64,000 bases of DNA. Source: Dyella sp. BiH032 (GTDB lineage Bacteria; Pseudomonadota; Gammaproteobacteria; Xanthomonadales; Rhodanobacteraceae). A model generated the notes under the pieces. The model did no database searches and had not been told where the DNA came from. It saw only the letters and a program-made list of their open reading frames with translations. Shown piece by piece: positions 16,358 through 25,504 of the stretch; within the stretch, counting starts at the first letter, position 1, and every line of letters begins with the position of its first letter. The stretch covers positions 1,984,001 to 2,048,000 of the forward strand of contig NZ_CP134867.1 of assembly GCF_031954525.1 (NCBI RefSeq). The letters run 5' to 3'. A program made the translations under genes and the position numbers.

Positions 16358-17574
16358 TGCGCCCACGCCGCCGCGCCGCGGCCGGCCCGCAGGCCGCTGG
16401 CGAAACAGGCGGTGAGCAGGTAGCCGCCGGTCGGCGCCTCCCAATCCAGCATCTCGCCCGCGCAAAAAGTGCCGGGCAGGGCTTTCAGCATCAGGTCCTC
16501 GTCCAGCGCCTCCAGCCGCACGCCGCCGGCGCTGCTGATCGCCTCGGCGAGCGGACGGGGGTTCCGCAGCCGCAGCTCGAACCGCTTGATCGCCCGGGCG
16601 AGCGCGACACTGTCCTGGAGGCGCGCCTTATCGAGTGTTTCGTGCAGCAGCGCCGCCTTGACGCCCGCGATACCGGCCTGGCGCCGCAGGTGTTCGCTCA
16701 GCGAGCGGCTGCCGCGCGGCCTGGCCAGGTCTTTTTCCAGTCGCTCCAGCGGGCGGTCCGGGGCCAGGTCCAGCGTGAGCGTGGCGTGGCCGTCCCGCTC
16801 GATCGCTGCGCGCAGCATCGCCGAGAGCGCATAGACCAGGCTGCCTTCGATCCCTGTCGCGGTGATGACGCACTCGCCCTGTCGCTGCTGTTCGCGCCCC
16901 GCGGCGTCGCGCCAGTGCGCGACCACCGGCTTCAGCGGCGCGCCGGCATGGCGCTCGGCCAGGTGCGCGCTCCAGCCGATGTCGAAACCGCAGTTGGAAG
17001 GGCGCAAAGGGGCGACGTCCACGCCGCGCGCGGCCAACCAGGGCTGCCACGCGCCGTCCGAACCGAGCTGCGGCCAGCTGCCGCCGCCGAGGGCGAGCAC
17101 GGTGGCGTCGGGCCGGACGGCGAGTTCGCCGCCGGGCGTATCGAAGCGCAGCGCGCCGTCGTCCGCCCAGCCGAGCCAGCGCTGGTGGACGTGGAAGCGC
17201 ACGCCGCTCTCGCGCAGGCGGTGCACCCACGCGCGCAGCAGCGGCGCGGCTTTCAGGTCGGCGGGGAACACGCGGCCGGACGTGCCGACGAAGGTTTCCA
17301 CGCCCAGGCCGCGCGCCCAGGCACGCAGGGCGTCGGCGTCGAAGTCGTCGAGCCAGCGGCCGACCTCCGCGGCGCGTTCGCCGTAGCGCCGGTCGAAGGC
17401 GGGGCGGGGTTCGCCATGGGTGAGGTTCATGCCGCCCACGCCGGCAAGCAGGAATTTCCGCCCCACGGAGCCTTTGGCTTCGTGGACGTCGACGTCGAGG
17501 CCGGCAGCGCGGGCGGTTTCGGCGGCCATGAGGCCGGCGGGGCCGGCGCCGATGATGGTGAGCGTGGGGGGCAT
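16345..17574 (-). CDS. FAD-dependent oxidoreductase, HI0933/TIGR03862-like flavoprotein
   Basis: A 409-residue flavoprotein. The N-terminal dinucleotide-binding motif IIGAGPAGLMAAETARAAG begins at residue 7, followed by GRKFLLAGVGGMNLTHGE, the family's second motif. The C-terminus has the FAD-contacting GEMLDWEAPTGGYLLTACFASG. Length and motifs fit the HI0933-like family; close relatives are annotated as NAD(P)/FAD-dependent oxidoreductases, and the reaction is unknown. It stands alone, its end convergent with a lipoprotein gene and its start facing the repeat region. Confidence 0.9.
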   Translation of the reverse strand: MPPTLTIIGAGPAGLMAAETARAAGLDVDVHEAKGSVGRKFLLAGVGGMNLTHGEPRPAFDRRYGERAAEVGRWLDDFDADALRAWARGLGVETFVGTSGRVFPADLKAAPLLRAWVHRLRESGVRFHVHQRWLGWADDGALRFDTPGGELAVRPDATVLALGGGSWPQLGSDGAWQPWLAARGVDVAPLRPSNCGFDIGWSAHLAERHAGAPLKPVVAHWRDAAGREQQRQGECVITATGIEGSLVYALSAMLRAAIERDGHATLTLDLAPDRPLERLEKDLARPRGSRSLSEHLRRQAGIAGVKAALLHETLDKARLQDSVALARAIKRFELRLRNPRPLAEAISSAGGVRLEALDEDLMLKALPGTFCAGEMLDWEAPTGGYLLTACFASGLRAGRGAAAWAQARR

Positions 17575-17862
17575 GTGGGGTGTTGCCTGGGAGTGGGGGG
17601 ATTTTAGGGGGTGGGGCTTGGGTTGCCATCTCCTGGATGGGGAGGCTGGCGGGTGCGCGCGCGGGGCGTAGGTTGGGGGAGTTCGCGAACCCCAACGCGA
17701 GGCGCTGGCGATCGCCTCGTCCTCCCATTCTCGTCATTCCGGCGTAGGCGGGACGTAGCGCGTCGCGCGGGAACGCCCGGAGGGCGGCCCCGAAGGGGCG
17801 AGCGTGACGAGTCATCCAGTGGCGTTGCGGCCCAGTCGTCGCCTCATCGCCAGTCTGGCCTC
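17575..17862. repeat. Non-coding region with REP-like units
   Basis: No gene is seen. The region contains the GTAGGTTGGGG...CCCCAAC palindrome (17672-17696), then a REP-like unit beginning CGTCATTCCGGCG near 17732 and ending around ACGAGTCATCCAGTGGCG at 17816. Parts of the latter resemble, in the opposite direction, 45286-45330. Confidence 0.6.
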
Positions 17863-18217
17863 GCCCCTCGCGGGGCGAGGGTTTCGCTCTCCTGCCGGAG
17901 AGCGAGTTACTTCTTCTTGCTTGCCCAAGAAGAAGTAACCAAGAAGAAGGGCCCCCTGCGCGGCGCCCTCCGCAGCCTTCGCTGCTGCGGGTGCGTTGAG
18001 GGCTGGCCGGGCTTTTCGACAGGGCATCCATGCCCTGATCGAAAAGGCGGGGACATCCCTGTCCCCGCCCGCCTTTGGCGGCCTGATCGTCCAGCCCTCA
18101 CCGCCGCGAAGGGAACCCGGCAGATCAAGAGCAACGCGGAGCGTCGCTTCGCTCGCTCTTGTGCCGCGGTACCGCACTTCTCCTTCTCCCCGCCGGGGAG
18201 AAGGCGGGATGAGGGGC
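17863..18217 (+). repeat. Intergenic multi-hairpin repeat, copy 3 (complete)
   Basis: A full copy in the same orientation as the fragment at 1-200 and inverted relative to 2072-2438. It runs from the CTCGCCCC/GGGGCGAG hairpin, through the GAGAGCGA hairpin and the 14-bp GTTACTTCTTCTTG/CAAGAAGAAGTAAC stem, to the TTCTCCCC-GCC-GGGGAGAA hairpin and GATGAGGGG. Sequence differences between copies fall mostly in loops and in the joints (for example around GCAGCCTTCGCTGCTGC). Bases 18218-18396 between this copy and the ABC transporter gene hold no visible gene. Confidence 0.85.
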
Positions 18218-18396
18218 GGGTGCTCGCCACCACACAGCAAGTGTCAAAGCCCCGCGCAAACAGGGCGCCGACCCGTGTGGATACAGCCGCACTAGCCCCT
18301 AACTACCGCTTGCAACCCCTCCCCATCGCCCTCAACTTGTCATTCCCCTCACCCGTCTTTCAGGCACCATGCCGGTCTGGCATGGCAGGACTTCCC

Positions 18397-20247
18397 ATGA
18401 TCTTCCGTTGGTTCGAATCGCTGATCGATGCCTTCAAGGAGCCGGAGGAGGGCATGCCGCCTGCTTCCGTCGGGCGGTTTTACGTGTTCTATCTGCGGCA
18501 GGTGTGGCCGGTGTTCGCGGCGGCGATCGTGGTGGGGTTCGGCGTGGCGATTGTCGAGGTCGCGATGTTCGGCTTCATCGGGCGCATCGTCGACCTGGCC
18601 AAGGGCGCGCCGGGGGCGGATTTCTTTCGCGCGCACGGACGCGAGCTGCTGTGGATGGGCGCGGTGACGCTCGTGGCAAGGCCGGTGCTGATCGGTCTGC
18701 ATGACTTGCTGGTCAACCAGGCCATCGTGCCCAACCTGACCAGCCGCATCCGCTGGCAGAACCATCGCTACGTCATCCGCCAGAGCCTGGGTTTCTTCCA
18801 GAACGACTACGCCGGGCGCATCGCCAACCGCATCATGCAGACCGCCGGTTCCCTGCGCGAATCGGCGGTGCAGATCGTGGATGCGATCTGGTACGTCACC
18901 ATCTACACCGGCAGCGCACTGGTGATGTTCGCCCAGGCGGACCTCTGGCTGGCGGCGCCGCTGCTGGCGTGGCTGGGGGCGTACGTGGTCACGCTGGCGT
19001 ATTTCGTGCCGCGCACCAAGGAGCGCTCCTGGAAGCAGTCGGAGGCGCGTTCGCGGCTGATGGGCCGCATCGTCGACGGCTACAGCAACATCCTCACCCT
19101 CAAGCTGTTCGCGCATACCCGCCGCGAGGAAGCCTACGTGGCCGAGGCCATGGGCGAGCAGATCCAGCGCATGCGCGCGATGACGCGGCTGACCACGGCA
19201 ATGGACGCCACCATCGCCACGCTCAACGGCTTCCTGATCGTGGGCACGTCCGCGCTGGCGATCTGGCTGTGGAGCGAGGGGCGGGTGACCGTGGGCGCGA
19301 TCGCGCTTTCCACGGGACTGGTGATCCGCATCCACAACATGTCCGGCTGGATCATGTGGGTGGTCAACGGCATCTTCGAGAACGTCGGCACCGTGCAGGA
19401 CGGCATCGAGACCATCTCCAAGCCGCGCCAGGTGCAGGACCGCCCCGGCGCCGTGCCGCTGCAGGTGACGCAGGGCGGCGTGCGCTTCGAGGACATCCAC
19501 TTCCACTACGGCAAGCAGGGCGGCGTGATCGCCGGCCTGGACCTGGTGGTGTGCCCCGGCGAGAAGATCGGCCTGGTGGGGCCCTCCGGCGCGGGCAAGT
19601 CCACCCTGGTGAACGTGCTGCTGCGCCTGTATGACCTGGAAGGCGGGCGCATCCTGATCGACGGGCAGGACATCGCGCAGGTGGAGCAGGAAAGCCTACG
19701 CTCGCAGATTGGCGTGGTCACGCAGGACACCTCGCTGCTGCACCGCTCGATCCGCGACAACTTGCTGTACGGCCGTCCCGGCGCCACCGACGACGAGATC
19801 CGCGAGGCCGTACGCAAGGCGCGCGCGGACGAATTCATCCCGCAGCTCACGGACGGCGAGGGTCGGCACGGCTACGACGCGCACGTGGGCGAGCGCGGCG
19901 TGAAGCTCAGCGGCGGCCAGCGCCAGCGCATCGCGATCGCGCGCGTGCTGCTGAAGGACGCGCCGATCCTGGTGCTGGACGAAGCCACCTCCGCGCTGGA
20001 CTCGGAAGCCGAAGCGGCGATCCAGGACAGCCTGGAAGTGCTGATGCGCGGCAAGACGGTGATCGCGATTGCCCATCGCCTCTCCACCATCGCACGCATG
20101 GACCGGCTGGTGGTGATGGACAAGGGCCACATCGTGGAGACCGGCACGCATGCCGAGCTGATCGCGCACGGCGGACTCTACGCCCGCCTGTGGAAGCGCC
20201 AGACCGGCGGCTTCGTGGCGGCGGAGGACGATGCCGTCGTCGCCTGA
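18397..20247 (+). CDS. ABC transporter, fused permease and ATPase (exporter type)
   Basis: A 616-residue half-transporter expected to dimerise in the inner membrane. Residues about 1-340 hold the six-helix exporter domain. The ATPase domain follows, with Walker A GPSGAGKST (about 395-403), signature LSGGQRQ (about 503-509), Walker B ILVLDEATSALD and the H-loop AHRLST. The start at 18397 has AGGA six bases upstream; ATG 18382 is the alternative, and the frame is open far upstream through the repeat, which is not coding. The substrate is unknown; the type is commonly labelled multidrug or lipid exporter. It is followed by an intrinsic terminator. Confidence 0.9.
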   Translation: MIFRWFESLIDAFKEPEEGMPPASVGRFYVFYLRQVWPVFAAAIVVGFGVAIVEVAMFGFIGRIVDLAKGAPGADFFRAHGRELLWMGAVTLVARPVLIGLHDLLVNQAIVPNLTSRIRWQNHRYVIRQSLGFFQNDYAGRIANRIMQTAGSLRESAVQIVDAIWYVTIYTGSALVMFAQADLWLAAPLLAWLGAYVVTLAYFVPRTKERSWKQSEARSRLMGRIVDGYSNILTLKLFAHTRREEAYVAEAMGEQIQRMRAMTRLTTAMDATIATLNGFLIVGTSALAIWLWSEGRVTVGAIALSTGLVIRIHNMSGWIMWVVNGIFENVGTVQDGIETISKPRQVQDRPGAVPLQVTQGGVRFEDIHFHYGKQGGVIAGLDLVVCPGEKIGLVGPSGAGKSTLVNVLLRLYDLEGGRILIDGQDIAQVEQESLRSQIGVVTQDTSLLHRSIRDNLLYGRPGATDDEIREAVRKARADEFIPQLTDGEGRHGYDAHVGERGVKLSGGQRQRIAIARVLLKDAPILVLDEATSALDSEAEAAIQDSLEVLMRGKTVIAIAHRLSTIARMDRLVVMDKGHIVETGTHAELIAHGGLYARLWKRQTGGFVAAEDDAVVA

Positions 20248-20309
20248 TGGCATGATCGCCGGCGAACCTCGCGTTCGTCCCGCGCCTTGTGAACTGCAGC
20301 AAATTTGCG

Positions 20310-20339
20310 AAAGCCGACGACACCGCTCGTCGGCTTTTT
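20310..20339 (+). terminator. Rho-independent terminator of the ABC transporter gene
   Basis: AAAGCCGACGA (20310-20320) pairs with TCGTCGGCTTT (20327-20337) around loop CACCGC and runs into a T-tract. It lies 62 bases after the stop codon and separates the gene from the pilin cluster. Confidence 0.85.
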
Positions 20340-20418
20340 GCTGCCGGCAGCGCCATGCAAGCTTGTTCCGCCAACGCGCGCTTCGTAAGTTGAAGACAAC
20401 CTCACAAGGATGTGATCC

Positions 20419-20943
20419 ATGCGGATTCAAGCGTGGCAGCGAGGCGTTTCGCTGATCGAAGTGATGATCGCGGTGCTGGTCTTCAGCGTCGGCCTGCTCG
20501 GCCTTTCCGGCTTGCTGGTGATGGCGGTGCGCTCCAGCCATGCGGCCTACCTGCGCACCCAGGTCACCTTTCTCGCGGGCAGCATGATCGAGCGCATGCG
20601 CGCCAACCCAATCGCGGTATGGCGCGGCGACTACGACGGCGAGGCGACTGCCGACGGCTCCGCTGCGTCCTGCAGCACCGCCGCCTGCACGCCGACGGAA
20701 CTGGCGGCGCGCGACCGCTCCGCATGGGCCGGTTTGCTGGCCAGCACAGTGCCGGATGCAACCGGCCATATCCGTTGCGACCGCGCTCCGGCAGGCTTCG
20801 CGCTGACGCCGCAGCAGATCGGCATGCGCCCGCCGTTCGGCGGCAGCTGTGCGATGAGCGTGCGGTGGACCGAGCGTCAGGTGGGTGACAAGGACCACGG
20901 CGGTGCAGCCAAGCAGACCTTCGCCTGGATCTTTCAGCCGTGA
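20419..20943 (+). CDS. pilV: Type IV pilus minor pilin PilV
   Basis: A 174-residue minor pilin. The class III leader is short, with cleavage after the glycine in RG-VSLIEVMIAVLVFS and the conserved glutamate at +5. The hydrophobic N-terminal helix continues through LLGLSGLLVMAV. The C-terminal globular part has cysteine pairs (SCSTAACT; IRCDR and GSCAM). Minor pilins prime pilus assembly at the inner membrane. The start at 20419 has AAGGA upstream. It is the first of four pilin-like genes and overlaps pilW by four bases. Confidence 0.88.
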   Translation: MRIQAWQRGVSLIEVMIAVLVFSVGLLGLSGLLVMAVRSSHAAYLRTQVTFLAGSMIERMRANPIAVWRGDYDGEATADGSAASCSTAACTPTELAARDRSAWAGLLASTVPDATGHIRCDRAPAGFALTPQQIGMRPPFGGSCAMSVRWTERQVGDKDHGGAAKQTFAWIFQP

Positions 20944-22241
20944 GCGGCGGACGTCTCCGGCCCTGCGGCCAGCATGGCGTCACCCTGGTCGAGCTGCTGG
21001 TCGCGATGGCGCTCGGCCTGATGGTGGCGGCCGGCATCGTGTCGGTATTCCTTTCGACCTCCGGCAGCCATCGCGTGCAGAGCCAGATGGCACGACTGCA
21101 GGAAGACGGACGCTTCGCCATCACCCGGCTGGTGCGGGACTTGCGCATGGCCAACGCGCAGTACTGCACGCCCCCGTCCGGCGTCCACAGCGCCGACGAC
21201 GAACCCCGGCCCACGCGGGCACCGATGGTGCAGGCCAGCGCACTGAACGAGGCCTTGTCGGACCTCACCACGCCATGGGGCAGCGCTCCGTATCCCAGTC
21301 GGCCGACCAGCCCCTACCGCTTTCCGCCGTTCCTGACGATGCGCGGCTACCAATGCGGCAAGGCGTCGTGCACGCCGCGAGCCCCAGCCAGCCTGCCGCC
21401 GCCCGGCAAGGAGAACGGCAGGCGCGTGGTGGGCGCCGACGTGCTGACGCTGCGTTATCTCGACATCTCGGGAGGTTGGGCGCTCGGCGGCGCCAGCACG
21501 GCAAGCGTTACGGCGGATGGTTTGCTCCACCACGTCACGGTGGCGCCGGGACAGGGCGAGCCCGCCATCGCCGAGGTCTACCAAGCCGGCGATCTGATGA
21601 TGTTGGCCGACTGCTCCGATAGCCAGATTTTCTCCGCGAACTTGCAGGGCAGCGCGTTCTATCCCGACGCGTCCGATACGGGCCTCAATCTGGCGACGCC
21701 GGTGATGCCGCCTCAGCTGTCCGCGCCGCGCCTGTTCGATTTCAATCGCGATTTCCATACCACCACCTACTACCTGCAGGTCGTGGAACTCGGCGACGGC
21801 AGCGCCACGGGTGCGCTGATGCGCCGTGACAACGGCGAAGCCAGCGAAGTGGTGCGCGGCGTGGAGCGGCTGGATTTCCTCTACGGCGTGGAGGACGCCG
21901 GCGGCGGCACGCGCTACCTCACCGCCAGCGAGGTCGATGATCGCGCTGGCGGTACCATCGCCTGTCCGCCCGCTCCGCCGGACACGCCCGGCGATGGCTA
22001 CGGCTGCCTCTGGCGCGCAGTGAAGAGCATCGAAGTGCACATGCTGGTGAGCGGCCAGCAGGTGCACGGCACGCTCACCGCAGACGAACAGCGCTACGCG
22101 TACAGCATCGACGGCGATACCGCACCCATGGCGCCGGATCACGCCGGACGCGCCGTCGCACCCGCCGAGCAGGGCTTCGACCATCGCATGTTGCGGCGCG
22201 AGTTCAGCGCACTGGTGTCACTGCGCAACGACAGCCCGTAG
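20940..22241 (+). CDS. pilW: Type IV pilus minor pilin PilW
   Basis: A 433-residue protein with the prepilin motif HG-VTLVELLVAMALGLMVAAGI near its N-terminus. The start is a GTG whose last bases overlap the pilV stop (GTGA). It is longer than many PilW proteins (about 250-400), with a large globular C-terminal part. Cysteines occur at CTPPS, YQCGKASCTP, ADCSDS, IACPP and YGCLW. It belongs with pilV and pilX to the tip-initiating minor pilin complex. Confidence 0.88.
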   Translation: MSGGRLRPCGQHGVTLVELLVAMALGLMVAAGIVSVFLSTSGSHRVQSQMARLQEDGRFAITRLVRDLRMANAQYCTPPSGVHSADDEPRPTRAPMVQASALNEALSDLTTPWGSAPYPSRPTSPYRFPPFLTMRGYQCGKASCTPRAPASLPPPGKENGRRVVGADVLTLRYLDISGGWALGGASTASVTADGLLHHVTVAPGQGEPAIAEVYQAGDLMMLADCSDSQIFSANLQGSAFYPDASDTGLNLATPVMPPQLSAPRLFDFNRDFHTTTYYLQVVELGDGSATGALMRRDNGEASEVVRGVERLDFLYGVEDAGGGTRYLTASEVDDRAGGTIACPPAPPDTPGDGYGCLWRAVKSIEVHMLVSGQQVHGTLTADEQRYAYSIDGDTAPMAPDHAGRAVAPAEQGFDHRMLRREFSALVSLRNDSP

Positions 22242-22375
22242 CTGCGCGCTTCGGGGCCCATGGCCCGAATGCAGGCTTAGGCGTGGCCAAGGAAGTCAGG
22301 CAAAGCGGTCGAACGCGCGGCGTGCCGAAGCACTCGTGCCTGCGTAAAGGCCATCACGTTTCTCAGGAGAGAACC

Positions 22376-23026
22376 ATGTCGATATCCGGGTCGCGGCCAC
22401 GCGGCATCGCCCACCAACAACGCGGCGTCGCGCTGATGGTGGCGCTGGCCTTCCTGCTGCTGCTCACCATGCTCGCGGTGAGCGCCGCCGGCCATGCGTC
22501 GCTGCAGGAACGCATGGCCGGTGGGCTACGCAACGCACAGCTGGCCGAACTCGCTGCGCAAACGGCGCTGCGCGGCGCCGAATGGCGGCTGTGGAAGGCG
22601 GCGCAGGCGGGCCAGATCCGCTGCGGTGTCGCGCCGATCGCCGATTGCTATGTGTACGACCCCGCACGCCCCAGCAAGCACGTCCAGGATTTCCGCAGCA
22701 AGGAAGGCTGGGTCACGAAGGGCGCCACCGAATACAAGGGCGGCGACGGCAGCCAGGACTACACCATGCCCACCGGCAGCGGACTGGCCGAGGACGCGCG
22801 CCGCACCGCCGCGCTCGCGAGGAACCCGTTCTACCTCATCGAGGACCTGGGCCCTGAGTTCGCGCCCGGCGCCGGGCCGCCGCACGAAGGCGATGCCACC
22901 AGCGACGCAACCACCGAGCCGCGCCCGACCGGCCGCCACATCTACCGCATCACCGCACGCGCCACTGGCGGCAGCGAGCACGTCGTGCGCGTGGCCGAAA
23001 GCATCTTCGCCGCCAGGGGCGAATGA
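22376..23026 (+). CDS. pilX: Type IV pilus minor pilin PilX
   Basis: A 216-residue protein started at 22376, where AGGAGA precedes the ATG. It has the PilX N-terminus: QRGVALMVALAFLLLLTMLAVSAAGHASLQERMAGGLRN, lacking the glutamate at +5 typical of other pilins, as usual for PilX/GspK-like proteins. The rest is a globular domain ending in HVVRVAESIFAARGE. It is separated from pilW by 134 bases and from the pilE-like gene by 30 bases, where pilY1 would normally be found. Confidence 0.85.
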   Translation: MSISGSRPRGIAHQQRGVALMVALAFLLLLTMLAVSAAGHASLQERMAGGLRNAQLAELAAQTALRGAEWRLWKAAQAGQIRCGVAPIADCYVYDPARPSKHVQDFRSKEGWVTKGATEYKGGDGSQDYTMPTGSGLAEDARRTAALARNPFYLIEDLGPEFAPGAGPPHEGDATSDATTEPRPTGRHIYRITARATGGSEHVVRVAESIFAARGE

Positions 23027-23056
23027 CGTGCAGCAAGCCGAGATCAAGCAGTGCTA

Positions 23057-23491
23057 ATGACCGCAAAACGCATCCGCCGTATCCACGGCTTCACCTTGAT
23101 CGAGCTGCTGGTGGTCGCCGGCATTATCGCCATTCTGGCCGCGCTGGCCGTGCCCGCGTATGGCCGCTACACCTATCGTGCGCGCCGCGTGGAAGGCAAG
23201 GAATTGCTGCTGCGCATCGCCCATGCACAGGAGCGCCACTACGCCACCTTTCATCGCTACGGCAAGTTGGCCGATCTCGGCTTCGCCGATCCGGCGCCGT
23301 CAGCGAAAGCCCATTACCAGGCGACGCTGGAACTTCCTTCGGGCGCGAATCCGCAGTCCTATCTCGCGACGGCCTCTCCGCAGCAGGCGCAGGCGAACGA
23401 TGCCTGCGGCACGCTGGCGATGGACGACACGGGCAGGAAGACGCCCCCGCCATCCGATGGTCCGGCCAACAGCAACGGCGCCTGCTGGTAA
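23057..23491 (+). CDS. pilE: Type IV pilin-like protein (PilE-type minor pilin)
   Basis: A 144-residue pilin. The leader MTAKRIRRIHG is followed by the cleavage motif G-FTLIELLVVAGIIAILAALAVPAYGRY, with the glutamate at +5. The C-terminal part has two cysteines (NDACGT and GACW at the end) that can form the D-loop disulfide. The ATG at 23057 is chosen over the GTG at 23051. The ribosome-binding site is weak, so coupling to pilX is likely. It converges with recD, 48 bases away. Confidence 0.85.
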   Translation: MTAKRIRRIHGFTLIELLVVAGIIAILAALAVPAYGRYTYRARRVEGKELLLRIAHAQERHYATFHRYGKLADLGFADPAPSAKAHYQATLELPSGANPQSYLATASPQQAQANDACGTLAMDDTGRKTPPPSDGPANSNGACW

Positions 23492-23539
23492 CCATGCGAG
23501 GCGGCGATTGGCAGGCAACTTCCGTCCGCATCGAAACCG

Positions 23540-25504
23540 TTATGGATGCGGGCCGGGCACCGACGGGCCAAGCAGCCGCTCGCGCAAGCCGGAGTGGCGC
23601 AGCGTCAGCTGTTTCGCGGATCGTTCCACCACGGCGTCCGCGCTCAGCAGCGTGAACCGTCGCCGCGCGCGCGTGATGCCGGTATAGAGCAGTTCGCGGG
23701 TGAGTACGCCACTGGTCTGGTCGGGCAGTACCAGGGCGGTGTGTTCGAACTCCGAGCCTTGCGACTTGTGCACCGTCATCGCGTAGACCGTTTCAAGCTC
23801 GCCCAGGCGCGAAGGTAGCACGAAGCGGATGCGTCCTTCCTCCGCGCCGTCGGTGCCCGCGGCAAGGAAGGCCACGCGCAGGCGCAGTTCGCCGTCCGCG
23901 CCGGGCACGCGCAGGGCGATGCCCACGTCGCCGTTCATCAGGCCCAGCTGGTAGTCGTTGCGGGTGACCAGCACCGGCCGGCCTTCGTACCAGTGATGGA
24001 CGGGATCGATCAGGCGTGCGCGCTGCAGGATCTCCTCGACCTGCCGGTTGAGCCCTTCGGTGCCGTAAGGCCCGCGCCGGAGCGCGCAAAGCAGCTGGAA
24101 GCGGCCGAAGGCTTCGAGCACGTGGCGTGCCCAGAGCGCATGCGTGTCCTGGTCGGCGCCGGGCGCGGGACGTTCGCGCCGTAGCAGCTCGAGGTAGCCG
24201 CGATAGCCGGCCGGTGTGTCGCCATCGTCCGCGAAGCGTTCGGCGCCGCCGTGCAGCACCAGCTCGGCGAGGTCGCTCGGGCCTGCGGTGCGGGTGATCC
24301 ACGCAATGTCCGGCTGAGGCGACGCGAACAGTAGGCGCACGCCGTCCACGTCGCCGGCATTCACCGCCTGCGCCAGCCGGCCGATGCCGCTGTCGGCGCC
24401 GAAGCGGTGGCTGTGCCGCAGCATCACCACCTGCTGGTCGAGCGGGCGGGCGTCCGGGGCGACCCATGGCGTGACGTCGTCGCCGGCGACTGCGCGCAGC
24501 CAGGCCGCGGTGTCCTGGCCGTAGTGGCCGGCTTCGGCGCGCCGGCACAGGTCGCCGAGCACGGCGCCGGCTTCCACCGAGGACAGCTGGTCCTTGTCGC
24601 CGAGCAGCACGAGGCGCGCGTTCGGCGGCAGGGCGGCGAGCACGGCGGACATCATTTCCAGGTCCACCATCGACGCCTCGTCGATCACCAGCACATCCAG
24701 CGGCAGCGGGTGCCCGGCATCGTGGCGGAAGTGCCGCGTGTCGGGGCGGGCGCCGAGCAGGCGATGCAGCGTGTCGACCTGGGCCGGAATCGCGGCGCGC
24801 GTCGTGTCGTCCACGTCCAGCCTGGCGAGCTGGCCCTGGATGGAGGCGTGCAGGCGCGCGGCGGCCTTGCCAGTGGGTGCCGCGAGACGGATGCGCAAAG
24901 GGCGCTCGCCGTCGCGCAGGCGCAGCGTCTGCCACAGGCCGAGCAGCCGCACGACGGTGGTGGTCTTGCCCGTGCCCGGGCCGCCGGTGATCACCGTGAA
25001 GGCGCCGCGCGCAGCCAGCGCACAGGCGACGCGCGGCCAGTCGGGCGAGGCATCGCCGGGAAAGAGGCGGGCCAGCTCCTCGCGCAGATGGACCGGCGCC
25101 GCATGGGGTAGCGCAAGCCGATCGAGGATGGCTTGCGCGACCTGCCGCTCATGGTTCCAGTAACGGCGCAGGTACAGGCGTGCGCCGTCCAGCACCAGGG
25201 GCGAGGCGCCGTCGCAGCTGGCGATCCAGGCGGGCGGGTGGTCTTCGCGCAGGATGCGCGTCACTGCGTCGCGCCACGCGGCGGGCCAGGCCTGCTCTTC
25301 GGCCAGCGGCTCCCAGAGCGACAGGTCCAGGCACAGATGGCCGTCCGCGACGCGCCGGCTCAGCAGTGCCGCCAGCAGCAACCAGGCGGCGTCAGCGCCG
25401 GCATCCTGTTCGGCGAGGAAGCGCGCGAATGCCGTGTCGAGCGGGCGCAGGCGTTCCTGCGCCTCGGCGGCATCCAGCAGTGCCAGGCGGACGTCATGCG
25501 ACAT
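23540..25504 (-). CDS. recD: Exodeoxyribonuclease V subunit alpha (RecD helicase)
   Basis: A 654-residue superfamily 1 helicase of 5'-3' polarity, part of RecBCD, which processes double-strand breaks for recombination and degrades foreign linear DNA. Walker A is at about 172-181 (TGGPGTGKTTT), followed by VLVIDEASMVDL (motif II) and a C-terminal VYAMTVHKSQGSEF (UvrD-like motif). Its start overlaps the recB end by 11 bases. It is the last gene of the operon and converges with pilE. Confidence 0.95.
   Translation of the reverse strand: MSHDVRLALLDAAEAQERLRPLDTAFARFLAEQDAGADAAWLLLAALLSRRVADGHLCLDLSLWEPLAEEQAWPAAWRDAVTRILREDHPPAWIASCDGASPLVLDGARLYLRRYWNHERQVAQAILDRLALPHAAPVHLREELARLFPGDASPDWPRVACALAARGAFTVITGGPGTGKTTTVVRLLGLWQTLRLRDGERPLRIRLAAPTGKAAARLHASIQGQLARLDVDDTTRAAIPAQVDTLHRLLGARPDTRHFRHDAGHPLPLDVLVIDEASMVDLEMMSAVLAALPPNARLVLLGDKDQLSSVEAGAVLGDLCRRAEAGHYGQDTAAWLRAVAGDDVTPWVAPDARPLDQQVVMLRHSHRFGADSGIGRLAQAVNAGDVDGVRLLFASPQPDIAWITRTAGPSDLAELVLHGGAERFADDGDTPAGYRGYLELLRRERPAPGADQDTHALWARHVLEAFGRFQLLCALRRGPYGTEGLNRQVEEILQRARLIDPVHHWYEGRPVLVTRNDYQLGLMNGDVGIALRVPGADGELRLRVAFLAAGTDGAEEGRIRFVLPSRLGELETVYAMTVHKSQGSEFEHTALVLPDQTSGVLTRELLYTGITRARRRFTLLSADAVVERSAKQLTLRHSGLRERLLGPSVPGPHP

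Noticed and set aside
17611..18396. In-frame extension of the ABC transporter N-terminus through the repeat
   Set aside because: The extension is repeat-derived; the ATG at 18397 has a good ribosome-binding site and matches the family start.
20940..20943. pilV/pilW overlap as a sequencing error
   Set aside because: GTGA stop-start overlaps recur in this window (for example cyoC/cyoD), and both proteins are complete.
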